The notes under the pieces: generated by a model | Told to the model about the DNA's origin: nothing | Database searches by the model: none | What the model saw: only the letters and a program-made list of their open reading frames with translations | Assembly (NCBI GenBank): GCA_002360325.1 | Contig: DEQG01000068.1 | Span: forward strand, 38,411 to 68,060 | DNA: 29,650 nucleotides | Direction of reading: 5' to 3' | DNA from: Salinicoccus sp. UBA3372 | GTDB lineage: Bacteria; Bacillota; Bacilli; Staphylococcales; Salinicoccaceae | Part shown: positions 23,432 through 29,650 of the stretch, piece after piece | Layout of the letters: each line of letters begins with the position of its first letter | Position numbering within the stretch: position 1 is the first letter of the stretch | Made by a program: the position numbers and the translations under genes

Positions 23432-23460
23432 ATTATAAAGTAACCATTACGATTTGTAAA
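23432..23460 (-). promoter_or_regulatory. znuC operon promoter
   Basis: On the minus strand -35 TTTACA (23455-23460), exactly 17 bp, and a perfect -10 TATAAT (23432-23437). The spacer holds a Zur-like box. Confidence 0.8.
23438..23452 (-). promoter_or_regulatory. Zur-like operator 1, between -35 and -10
   Basis: On the minus strand TCGTAAT-G-GTTACTT. The left half is identical to the Bacillus/Staphylococcus Zur consensus TCGTAATNATTACGA and the right half matches 4 of 7. Occupancy would block RNA polymerase directly. Confidence 0.72.
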
Positions 23461-23475
23461 TAGGAATGATTACGA
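23461..23475 (-). promoter_or_regulatory. Zur-like operator 2, upstream of -35
   Basis: On the minus strand TCGTAAT-C-ATTCCTA. The left half is perfect and the right half matches 5 of 7. Its centre lies 23 bp from operator 1, about two helical turns. It directly abuts the nfo terminator. Confidence 0.68.
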
Positions 23476-23477
23476 AA

Positions 23478-23503
23478 GAAGCCGCAGCATTTGCTGCGGC
23501 TTC
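23478..23503 (-). terminator. Terminator after nfo
   Basis: A GC-rich 11-bp stem GAAGCCGCAGC with a 4-base loop, followed on the minus strand by TTTC. The T run is short but the stem is strong. Confidence 0.82.
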
Positions 23504-23505
23504 TA

Positions 23506-24411
23506 TTATTCTGCTTCAGCCATTAAAGGATTAATGTCTGTAAGTAGATTTGGATTGAATTTGCCTTCTTTAATCATTTCAATTTCATGTTTGTACGGTG
23601 GCTTCTTATTCTTTTTATCTGTTCCGACAAACGGTGTTTCCAAAATCTTCGGTACATTTTTAAATTCCGGATGATTGATGATATAAGTCAGCGTATCAAA
23701 ACCGATATGACCGAAGCCGATATTCTCATGGCGGTCTTTGTGGGCGCCTACCGGATTTTTAGAATCGTTTACATGGACGACTTTGATGCGGTCAAGTCCA
23801 ATGATTTCATCGAATTGTTCCAGTACACCATCGAAGTCATTAACGATATCATATCCCGCATCATGCACGTGGCAAGTATCAAAACAGACGCTCAGACGTT
23901 CATTATTTTCTACACCGTCTATGATTTGTGCGAGTTCTTCGAAGTTCCTGCCGATTTCAGTACCTTTACCCGCCATCGTTTCAAGAGCGATCTGCACATC
24001 ATTATCATTGCCGAATGTTTCATTCAAGCCTTTAATGATGGATTCAATCCCTTTATCCGCCCCTGCGCCGACGTGGCTGCCGGGATGCAGAACAATCTGA
24101 CTGGAACCTAAATGCTCGGTGCGGACGATTTCTTCCTGAAGGAATTCCACACCGTGCTCGAAGACACCGTCACGGACAGTGTTTGCAATATTTATAATAT
24201 AAGGCGCATGAACGACAATATTCGACATTCCATGCTCTTTCATGTGTGCCTGACCCGCTTCTATATTCAGGTCTTCAATCTTCTTTCTTCTTGTATTTTG
24301 CGGGGCACCTGTATAAATCATAAAAGTATTTGCTCCAAAGCCTGCAGCAGATTCACTGGCGGCTTCCAACATTTTTTTCCCACTCATAGATACATGTGAT
24401 CCTATTAACAT
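23506..24411 (-). CDS. nfo: Endonuclease IV (AP endonuclease)
   Basis: This 301-residue zinc-dependent enzyme cuts DNA 5' to abasic sites in base-excision repair. The TIM-barrel metal ligands are visible in order: His in [11 protein letters not shown], His in [11 protein letters not shown], Glu in [48 protein letters not shown], and the final Glu in KILETPF. The length fits. It follows cshB by 18 bases, so the two are probably co-transcribed. Confidence 0.96.
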   Translation of the reverse strand: MLIGSHVSMSGKKMLEAASESAAGFGANTFMIYTGAPQNTRRKKIEDLNIEAGQAHMKEHGMSNIVVHAPYIINIANTVRDGVFEHGVEFLQEEIVRTEHLGSSQIVLHPGSHVGAGADKGIESIIKGLNETFGNDNDVQIALETMAGKGTEIGRNFEELAQIIDGVENNERLSVCFDTCHVHDAGYDIVNDFDGVLEQFDEIIGLDRIKVVHVNDSKNPVGAHKDRHENIGFGHIGFDTLTYIINHPEFKNVPKILETPFVGTDKKNKKPPYKHEIEMIKEGKFNPNLLTDINPLMAEAE

Positions 24412-24429
24412 AATACCATCCTTAAAAAA

Positions 24430-25743
24430 TTATTTTTTTCTTCTTTTCGATTTAGAATATTTTCGTCTTTCCTGCTGTTTCAGATCATCCAGTTGCTTTG
24501 ACATCTTTTTCTTATAGCCAGGCTTCACCTTTTTAGGTTTTCTGACCTTATAGTTTAAATTTTGAGCCACATCTTTCTCTATTTTCTTTCTGCTGACCCG
24601 GGATGTTCTGGATTTGATTGGTTTCAATTCGCCCTGCCTGACATCTTCATCCTCAAACTGATAGCCCTTTTTCTCCAGCTGGTCGATTAAATAATGTTCT
24701 TCAGGTGTATAGATTGTAATCGCGACACCTTCATACTGTCCGCGTCCAACACGTCCGACTCTGTGTGTAAAGAACTCAATGTCTTTAGGGATATCGAAGT
24801 TGATTACGTGAGATGCACCGTCTATATCCAGACCGCGTGCAGCAAGATCGCTTGCAATCACCCACTCATATTTCAATTCCCGTATATTTTTTATTTCCTT
24901 TGTTCTTTCACGCGGCTTCAAACCACCATGAAAAATGCCTATTTTCATGTTATGCTCCCGAAGGTAATCATACAAGTCATCCGCTCTCGCTTTTGAATTG
25001 GCAAAGATGATTCCGATATATGGATTGATCACTTCAGTCAGCTGTTTCACTTTCCCCATCTTATCATCACCTTTGACAGGAACAAGTGAATATTTGATGG
25101 AAGCTTTGTTTTTGGGCTGTTCAATCACTATCGTTTCAACATTGCCGATATATTTCTGCAGGAACTGCTGGAGCATTTCAGGTATTGTTGCTGAAAACAC
25201 TAAAAACTGCGCTTCCTGATGAAGAGTGTTGGCAAGCATATCCACATCATCCAGGAATCCCAGATCAATCATCAGATCCGCTTCATCAATGACGATAGTC
25301 TTGGACTCATGGACTTTAAGCACACCGTCTTTCATCAGTTCATTGACCCTGGTCGGGGTTCCGATGATGATCTGAGGCGACTTTCTCGCTTTATCAGCGT
25401 CCTTATTGAAATCAGTCCCTCCAATGAACAAACTTGTCCTGATATCCTTATAATTACCAATCAGTTCATTGGTCATCTGAAACAGTTGGCTTGCAAGTTC
25501 TCTTGTAGGTGCTAGAATTATAGATTGAGTCGAGTGTTTATCGACATCGATGCTTTCAAGGATCGGCAGGATGAATGCATGTGATTTTCCGCTTCCTGTC
25601 TCACTCATCGCAACGACATTCTCCCCTCTCTGTACTTTGGGGATTACTCTTTCCTGGACTAATGTCGGATGGGTGAAGTTTATGGATTTTATTGCCTTGA
25701 GCAGATTTTCATCAAAGTTAAATCTTTTAAATGCGTGACTCAT
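24430..25743 (-). CDS. cshB: DEAD-box RNA helicase CshB
   Basis: This 437-residue ATP-dependent helicase is involved in RNA turnover, ribosome assembly and cold adaptation. Q motif FTHPTLVQERVIP, Walker A SETGSGKS, PTRELASQ, the DEAD box, SAT, the motif-IV region IIFANSKARADDLYDYL, ASDLAARGLDIDG and HRVGRVGRG are all in place. The last 60 residues form a strongly basic tail rich in Lys and Arg, probably for RNA binding. A minus-strand TATAAT at 25777-25782 may be its -10; it overlaps the ispH promoter. Confidence 0.94.
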   Translation of the reverse strand: MSHAFKRFNFDENLLKAIKSINFTHPTLVQERVIPKVQRGENVVAMSETGSGKSHAFILPILESIDVDKHSTQSIILAPTRELASQLFQMTNELIGNYKDIRTSLFIGGTDFNKDADKARKSPQIIIGTPTRVNELMKDGVLKVHESKTIVIDEADLMIDLGFLDDVDMLANTLHQEAQFLVFSATIPEMLQQFLQKYIGNVETIVIEQPKNKASIKYSLVPVKGDDKMGKVKQLTEVINPYIGIIFANSKARADDLYDYLREHNMKIGIFHGGLKPRERTKEIKNIRELKYEWVIASDLAARGLDIDGASHVINFDIPKDIEFFTHRVGRVGRGQYEGVAITIYTPEEHYLIDQLEKKGYQFEDEDVRQGELKPIKSRTSRVSRKKIEKDVAQNLNYKVRKPKKVKPGYKKKMSKQLDDLKQQERRKYSKSKRRKK

Positions 25744-25780
25744 AGTATCACCTTTTCATTATTAAATTCGAATTCAATTA

Positions 25781-25809
25781 TAACTGAAAAGCGCGTTACA
25801 TGCTATAAT
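25781..25809 (+). promoter_or_regulatory. Promoter of ispH
   Basis: An extended -10 TGCTATAAT (25801-25809). The -35 position (TAACTG, 25781-25786) is poor, as is usual with extended -10 promoters. An inverted repeat TTACAT-N6-ATGTAA (25796-25813) covers the -10. Confidence 0.6.
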
Positions 25810-25884
25810 GTAATTTTGGACTTCATGATGATTTTAATTATAAACGATATTAGATATAATGATTATTGAGGAGGAATGGACTCT

Positions 25885-26847
25885 ATGGATATTATTAAAA
25901 TTACACCAAGAGGTTATTGTTATGGTGTTGTTGATGCTATGGTCATCGCAAGAAATGCTGCGATGGACAAGTCATTACCGAGACCATTATATATATTAGG
26001 GATGATCGTGCATAACAAACATGTCACGGATGCTTTTGAAGAGGATGGCATTGTAACATTGGATGGTCCTAACAGATTGGAAATTTTAGAGGATATCAAT
26101 GAAGGGACTGTAATATTTACAGCTCACGGTGTCTCCCCTGAAGTGAAAAGACGTGCGAAAGAAAAAGGTTTGACATGCATAGATGCGACATGCCCTGACG
26201 TACAGGTGACGCATGAATTGATACGCAGCAAGACTGAAAAAGGCTATGATGTCGTTTATATCGGCAAGAAAGGACATCCTGAGCCGGAAGGTGCTGTAGG
26301 TGTAAATCCTGAACATGTACATCTTGTTGAAACGATGGATGATATTGAGGAACTGCCTGAGTACCTTCATGAGAGAAAACTCATCGTTACTAACCAGACA
26401 ACAATGAGCCAGTGGGACGTCGGACATCTGATGGACGAACTGAAAGTGAAATATGAACACATTGAAGTGCAGCAGGAAATCTGTATGGCGACCCAGGTCC
26501 GTCAGGAAGCAGTTGCTGAGCAGGCAGATCAGGCTGAATTACTAATCGTAGTCGGCGACCCTAAGAGTAACAACTCGAACAGACTGACACAGGTTTCAAA
26601 AGAAATAGCACATACAAATGCATACAGGATCAGTTCTTTAAGTGAACTGAAAACTGAATGGCTTCATGGAATCGATTCAGTAGCAGTTACCGCAGGCGCT
26701 TCAACACCTACTCCAATAGTGAGAGAAGTGATAGAGTACCTGAACCAGTACAATGAAGAGCTGTCCGAACAGCCTGTTTCATCTGTACCGAAAGATAAAA
26801 TCCTTCCAAAAATCAGAAAACCGAAACCGGTTAAAATAATGGACTGA
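25885..26847 (+). CDS. ispH: 4-hydroxy-3-methylbut-2-enyl diphosphate reductase (MEP pathway)
   Basis: This 320-residue iron-sulfur enzyme (LytB) makes IPP and DMAPP from HMBPP, the last MEP step. Cluster cysteines are at 12 (RGYCYGV), 103 (DATCPDV) and 200 (QQEICMATQ). The substrate-binding His motifs VHNKHV, TAHGVSP and [10 protein letters not shown] are present, with [11 protein letters not shown] and [10 protein letters not shown] in the third domain. The start is ATG 25885, 10 bases after GAGGAGG; the ATG at 25876 touches the ribosome binding site and is unlikely. In Bacillus ispH is also found near cshB and yqfO. It stands alone with its own promoter and terminator. Confidence 0.96.
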   Translation: MDIIKITPRGYCYGVVDAMVIARNAAMDKSLPRPLYILGMIVHNKHVTDAFEEDGIVTLDGPNRLEILEDINEGTVIFTAHGVSPEVKRRAKEKGLTCIDATCPDVQVTHELIRSKTEKGYDVVYIGKKGHPEPEGAVGVNPEHVHLVETMDDIEELPEYLHERKLIVTNQTTMSQWDVGHLMDELKVKYEHIEVQQEICMATQVRQEAVAEQADQAELLIVVGDPKSNNSNRLTQVSKEIAHTNAYRISSLSELKTEWLHGIDSVAVTAGASTPTPIVREVIEYLNQYNEELSEQPVSSVPKDKILPKIRKPKPVKIMD

Positions 26848-26861
26848 TATTTAAACAGATG

Positions 26862-26893
26862 GCGATGCATCCATACGGGTGCATCGCTATTTT
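26862..26893 (+). terminator. Terminator after ispH
   Basis: An 11-bp stem GCGATGCATCC / GGGTGCATCGC (one G-U pair), 4-base loop, then TATTTTT. Confidence 0.9.
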
Positions 26894-26937
26894 TATGCAA
26901 TATATTTTCATACATGATTAGGATAAATAATAAAGTC

Positions 26938-27242
26938 ATGATACTTTATTATGAAACAGGTGACAGGAATATGATCGAAAATGGCTGAGTGATGAATTCA
27001 CCTTCAGAAGCCCATATGATGATCGTATAGACAAAATACTCTACATGGAAAGATGCTGTCCGACGCACAGTGGCTTCAGACGTTATGATTTTAAATCCAT
27101 CATGACCGACGGTGATGATGTCCTGCTCCGATATAAATGTGAAACGGAAAACTACGGAACGTTGAATAATGCAGAGCACTTCAAGGTGAAGGGTGGATTT
27201 ATAGAGGAAGCAGTCGTATATTTTGTGAATGGAACCAAATAA
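26938..27242 (+). pseudogene. Frameshifted NTF2/SnoaL-like protein
   Basis: Two overlapping frames join into one recognisable NTF2-like domain. Frame 1 (ATG 26938 to TGA 26986-26988) reads MILYYETGDRNMIENG. Frame 2, entered at CTG 26985, continues LSDEFTFRSPYDDRIDKI and runs to the stop at 27242, passing YDFKSIMTDGDDVLLRYKCE and ending GGFIEEAVVYFVNGTK. The junction AYE..DR-(about 6 residues)-LSDDFTFxSPxDD is what I recall for SnoaL-like NTF2 proteins, so a single-base loss near 26977-26985 (by an A4 run and GG) explains the break. The second frame has no good start except an internal ATG at 27045 without a ribosome binding site. The intact protein would be a small cone-shaped domain of unknown ligand. 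A sequencing error cannot be excluded. Confidence 0.7.
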
Positions 27243-27273
27243 TTAAATTTCTGGTTGTAAATCATATAATTTA

Positions 27274-27293
27274 AGCCGGGCATCTGCCCGGCT
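27274..27293. terminator. Hairpin between the NTF2-like pseudogene and nif3
   Basis: An 8-bp GC-rich stem AGCCGGGC / GCCCGGCT with ATCT loop. The downstream tract on the minus strand is AT-rich (TTAAATTATAT) but not a pure T run, so its main target is probably the nif3 transcript. Confidence 0.6.
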
Positions 27294-27307
27294 GTAATAT
27301 CCTGCTA

Positions 27308-28387
27308 TTATTTTTCAAATGGATTTGTATCCACCTGGCTGGAAAGAACTTTTAAATCCATATTGCCGCCTATTAAAGCTGCAAGTCCTTTTCTCATGAA
27401 TATTTCAAGATAGTGACCGGCATCAATGATATTCCTGCCGAGAAGTTTTGCATCATATGCTTCATGATATTTTACATCACCAGTGATCAGAATATCCACA
27501 CCTGCTTTGAAAGCTTCATCTGCATAGCTCATGCCGGAGCCGCCGATAATGCCGACAGTGGATATATTTTCATCATTGCCTTTCACAATATTTACAATCG
27601 GATAATTCATTTTATCTTCCAGCAGCCTGCCCAGTGAATCCAATGTGCCTTCATAATCAAACTTTACACCCAGTCCTTTATTGGGTACATTATTGATTGT
27701 GAAGATATCAAATGCAGGCTCCTCATACGGATGGACCTTCAGCAGTGCATCAATGACATTATCCTGCTGATCGGAATCAAATACCGCTTCAACTATATAC
27801 TCATCCACAATTTCCAGTTCATTACGCGTACCGATATGCGGATTCGCATCCTCATTCGGTCTGAACTGTCCTGTTACCGGATATTCGAAGAAACATTCAC
27901 CGTAATCACCCTGATTGCCGACACCGCCCTCGGACAAGCCTTTTTTCAAGCCTTCCTTATCTTCCTTCGGTATGTTCACCCTCAGTTTTTTCAGCTCATA
28001 TTTCTTCGGTATTAAAATCTCAGTATCGGAATAGCCTAAAGCTTCAGCAATCATATGGCTCACACCGTTTGGCTGATGGTCCAGATTAGTATGCATGGTA
28101 ATCAGGTTGATATCATTTTTAATCAACTTTCTGATGATTCTTCCGTAAAAATGGTCAGTTATGCTGTTCACTTTTGGAAATATGAGCGGGTGATGGGAAA
28201 CAATAGTGTTTAAATCTTTACCGATTGCTTCATCCACAGTCTCAAGTGAGCAATCAAGCGTTGTTAAAACACCTGTGACTTCAGCTTCGCCGTCACCGAC
28301 AAGAAGACCAGTATTGTCCCAGTTTTCGCTATCTTTAAACGGCGCAATTTCATCCAATTGCTTCATCAGTTCGTTAATCTTCATCAT
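27308..28387 (-). CDS. Nif3-like dinuclear metal protein (YqfO/SA1388 family)
   Basis: This 359-residue cytoplasmic protein of the GTP cyclohydrolase I type 2/NIF3 family forms ring-like hexamers with a two-metal site. N-terminal ligands are in SHHPLIFPKVNS and THTNLDHQPNGV; C-terminal ligands are in ITGDVKYHEAYDA and IDAGHYLEIF. Between them, about residues 125-230, lies the PII/CutA-like insert typical of the Firmicute form (RVNIPKED through VHPYEEPAFDI). The enzymatic role is unsettled in the literature. The start at 28387 (or ATG 28384) overlaps the trmK end by 14 bases. The same pair follows cccA and sigA in Bacillus and Staphylococcus. Confidence 0.92.
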   Translation of the reverse strand: MMKINELMKQLDEIAPFKDSENWDNTGLLVGDGEAEVTGVLTTLDCSLETVDEAIGKDLNTIVSHHPLIFPKVNSITDHFYGRIIRKLIKNDINLITMHTNLDHQPNGVSHMIAEALGYSDTEILIPKKYELKKLRVNIPKEDKEGLKKGLSEGGVGNQGDYGECFFEYPVTGQFRPNEDANPHIGTRNELEIVDEYIVEAVFDSDQQDNVIDALLKVHPYEEPAFDIFTINNVPNKGLGVKFDYEGTLDSLGRLLEDKMNYPIVNIVKGNDENISTVGIIGGSGMSYADEAFKAGVDILITGDVKYHEAYDAKLLGRNIIDAGHYLEIFMRKGLAALIGGNMDLKVLSSQVDTNPFEK

Positions 28388-29057
28388 TCAGCACCTCTTC
28401 CAGCATTTTGATTTTAGATTTTATTTCTTCCTTTTTATCACTGCTCTTCTCACTGTTTATACCATTATATATTTTTACCATATGGTCATGTTCCCATTCC
28501 ACTTTTCCAATAAACGCCTCGTCACGCACAGTCAGATTTACAGGACCGAAAGTCATCTCTTTATCTGTCAGAGACACTTTTTCTTCTTTGTAGTCACAGA
28601 CCATGATTTCATAGTAGCGTTTACCTGTTTTCAATACCTTTTCATGGGTGATTGTGTAATTAAGATCAGTAACGGCTTTTCTGATCGGATGGGTGAAGTT
28701 GTTCGCCTGCAGAACAAGGCGGGGACGACCGCTCACATTGCTGTATCCTTCTTCTATTATGCTTGCAATCAGCGGCCCGCCCATGCCGCATATCGTTATC
28801 GTATCCACTTCATCTTCCTTTGATAAAACTTTTAAGCCGTCGCCGAGCCTTGCATCAATTTTATCAGCCATATGATACACATCAATATTTTTCATTGTTG
28901 ATCGATACGGCCCTTCCACCACTTCACCGCATATTGCACTTTTTACTATTTCGTTCTGAATCGCATAAATCGGGAGATATGCATGATCTGATCCGATATC
29001 CACCATTTTATCTCCAATTATATAGTTCGCTGCATATTTTAATCGTTCATCAATCAT
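28374..29057 (-). CDS. trmK: tRNA (adenine(22)-N1)-methyltransferase
   Basis: This 227-residue SAM-dependent enzyme methylates A22 in the D-loop of certain tRNAs. The Rossmann SAM motif is MVDIGSDHAYLPIYAI; the family motifs TICGMGGPLIASIIEEG, LVLQANNFTHPIRKAV and EIMVCDY follow, with a C-terminal coiled coil. ATG 29057 is the chosen start because GAGG (29067-29070) lies 9 bases upstream; the ATG at 29066 directly abuts GAGG. A terminator lies only 14 bases upstream of this start, so transcription must come from read-through or an unseen promoter within cccA. Confidence 0.94.
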   Translation of the reverse strand: MIDERLKYAANYIIGDKMVDIGSDHAYLPIYAIQNEIVKSAICGEVVEGPYRSTMKNIDVYHMADKIDARLGDGLKVLSKEDEVDTITICGMGGPLIASIIEEGYSNVSGRPRLVLQANNFTHPIRKAVTDLNYTITHEKVLKTGKRYYEIMVCDYKEEKVSLTDKEMTFGPVNLTVRDEAFIGKVEWEHDHMVKIYNGINSEKSSDKKEEIKSKIKMLEEVLNDED

Positions 29058-29070
29058 CTTTACCATCCTC

Positions 29071-29102
29071 TAAAATAAAAACCTCCACAGATGTGGAGGT
29101 TT
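29071..29102 (-). terminator. Terminator between cccA and trmK
   Basis: On the minus strand a 10-bp stem AAACCTCCAC / GTGGAGGTTT with a 4-base loop, followed by TTTTATTTTA. The T-rich end leads straight into the trmK ribosome binding site. Confidence 0.87.
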
Positions 29103-29114
29103 CATTATTAATTA

Positions 29115-29525
29115 TTATTCTGAGAAAAACTCGTAAAGTGCAGTCAATTCCTCATCGCTTACCTGACTTTCATCAAATGCCGGCATTGAACCCTGGCCGT
29201 TTCTTACGATATCGGTGAATTCGTCTTCACCAAGACTGGTTCCTGCAAGTGCCGGCCCCATGCCTCCTGAAAAGTCCTCACCGTGACATGATGCACAGGT
29301 GTTTTGAGCAATGCCTTCAGCGTCCACATCGCCTGATGATGCGCCTTCTCCGCCTTCTTCTCCGCCTTCTTCTGAGCCTTCTTCTCCACCTTCTCCTGAA
29401 CCTTCTTCAGTAGCAACCTCTTCTCCTTCTTCTTCCTGGTTTGCACCTTGTGAAGACAGTAAGAAAACAAGACCCACACCTAAAAAGATGATAAGTAAAA
29501 ATGGTATAATCGGATTCTTATTCAA
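29115..29525 (-). CDS. cccA: Membrane-anchored cytochrome c550
   Basis: This 136-residue cytochrome has one N-terminal membrane helix (residues 6-25). An acidic Glu/Gly-rich linker of about 40 residues precedes a mono-heme class I cytochrome c domain. The heme is attached at CASCH (near residue 79); the sixth ligand is likely the Met in GSMPAF. It would carry electrons on the outer membrane face to cytochrome oxidase. It starts with TTG 29523-29525, about 8 bases after GGGAGGG. Position before trmK and nif3 matches Bacillus cccA, next to sigA, which would lie just beyond the window. Confidence 0.93.
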   Translation of the reverse strand: MNKNPIIPFLLIIFLGVGLVFLLSSQGANQEEEGEEVATEEGSGEGGEEGSEEGGEEGGEGASSGDVDAEGIAQNTCASCHGEDFSGGMGPALAGTSLGEDEFTDIVRNGQGSMPAFDESQVSDEELTALYEFFSE

Positions 29526-29551
29526 ATGTTGACCCTCCCTTATATAAATGC

Positions 29552-29573
29552 ATATACAATTATAATTGTATAT
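29552..29573. promoter_or_regulatory. 22-bp perfect palindrome over the cccA promoter
   Basis: Eleven-base arms ATATACAATTA and their exact complement meet with no spacer. The cccA -10 box lies inside the site. The TACAATT...AATTGTA core resembles MarR/OhrR-family operators. Confidence 0.6.
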
Positions 29574-29592
29574 TAAAAATACATAATGTCAA
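29565..29592 (-). promoter_or_regulatory. Promoter of cccA
   Basis: On the minus strand a perfect -35 TTGACA (29587-29592), 16 bp, and -10 TACAAT (29565-29570), about 40 bases before the TTG start. The remaining sequence to the window end is AT-rich with no feature I recognise. Confidence 0.75.
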
Positions 29593-29650
29593 AATGATTT
29601 TAGTTATAAAATTACACTTTTAATATCAACTTAATCCATAAAATCCTTTA

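Noticed and set aside
23587..24111. 174-codon plus-strand frame opposite nfo
   Set aside because: Endonuclease IV metal ligands are all present on the minus strand; the plus frame shows no domain.
26949..27179. Minus-strand open frame of 76 codons opposite the NTF2-like remnant
   Set aside because: The plus strand carries recognisable family motifs; the minus frame shows none and has no ribosome binding site.
27045..27242. A separate 65-residue plus-strand gene starting at ATG 27045
   Set aside because: The same frame is open upstream and encodes conserved NTF2-like residues before this ATG, and there is no ribosome binding site, so it is the back part of a broken gene.
28206..28823. 205-codon plus-strand frame spanning the nif3-trmK junction
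   Set aside because: It runs antisense through two well-supported genes, is rich in Phe and Tyr as expected from antisense of Lys/Glu codons, and lacks a ribosome binding site.
29204..29479. Lys/Glu-rich 91-codon minus-strand frame inside cccA
   Set aside because: It is a shifted reading of the purine-rich linker of cytochrome c550; the cytochrome frame has the heme motif, membrane anchor and promoter.
29311..29532. Proline/serine-rich plus-strand frame opposite cccA
   Set aside because: It is the antisense of the acidic Glu/Gly linker; low-complexity composition explains it.

Overview
This window looks like chromosomal DNA from a low-GC Gram-positive coccus of the family Staphylococcaceae, outside Staphylococcus aureus itself; Jeotgalicoccus, Salinicoccus or a close relative is my best guess. 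The protein families and gene order support this: sodA next to a class B PBP, zur-znuB-znuC-nfo-cshB, nif3-trmK-cccA, and comG-aroK-gcvT-rhodanese-yqhQ. Three features argue against S. aureus. ispG and ispH of the MEP isoprenoid pathway are present. The pst-phoU operon sits beside the PBP gene, as in Bacillus. gcvT is not followed by gcvPA/gcvPB. The genus is an inference. Nearly every gene is ordinary housekeeping, and I see no phage, IS element, CRISPR array, tRNA, rRNA or new defence system.

Layout: positions 1-1545 (+) carry the end of yqhQ, a small membrane protein and a membrane-anchored rhodanese that lacks its catalytic cysteine. Positions 1558-6983 (-) carry the competence pseudopilus operon comGA-GB-GC-GD-GE-GF plus a comGG-like gene, running into aroK, then gcvT behind a glycine riboswitch with one visible aptamer. 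Positions 7132-9288 hold yqgY, yqgX, yqgW and a short-chain reductase in alternating directions. Positions 9281-12403 (-) are the operon for 5-formyl-THF cyclo-ligase, a GluP-type rhomboid protease, YqgQ and glucokinase. Positions 12464-17021 (-) are pstS-pstC-pstA-pstB-phoU behind a four-unit Pho-box ladder, with a terminator hairpin after pstS. Positions 17036-19972 (-) are a class B PBP and sodA.

Positions 20046-21382 hold a region of overlapping inverted repeats and ispG (+). Positions 21381-23475 (-) are the zinc import operon znuC-znuB-zur, with Zur-like boxes in and upstream of its promoter. Positions 23478-25743 (-) are cshB and nfo. ispH (+) follows at 25885-26847, then a frameshifted NTF2/SnoaL-like pseudogene. 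Positions 27274-29592 (-) are nif3, trmK and cytochrome c550, whose promoter -10 lies inside a 22-bp perfect palindrome.

The genes form small autonomous units (phosphate uptake, zinc uptake, competence, one-carbon metabolism, DNA/RNA maintenance, isoprenoid enzymes), packed so tightly that several stop codons lie inside terminator stems. The points most worth a second look are comGD, which has no ATG, GTG or TTG start compatible with its prepilin leader; the singlet-type glycine riboswitch on an isolated gcvT; the Zur and Pho operators; the cccA palindrome; the MEP genes; and the broken NTF2-like gene.
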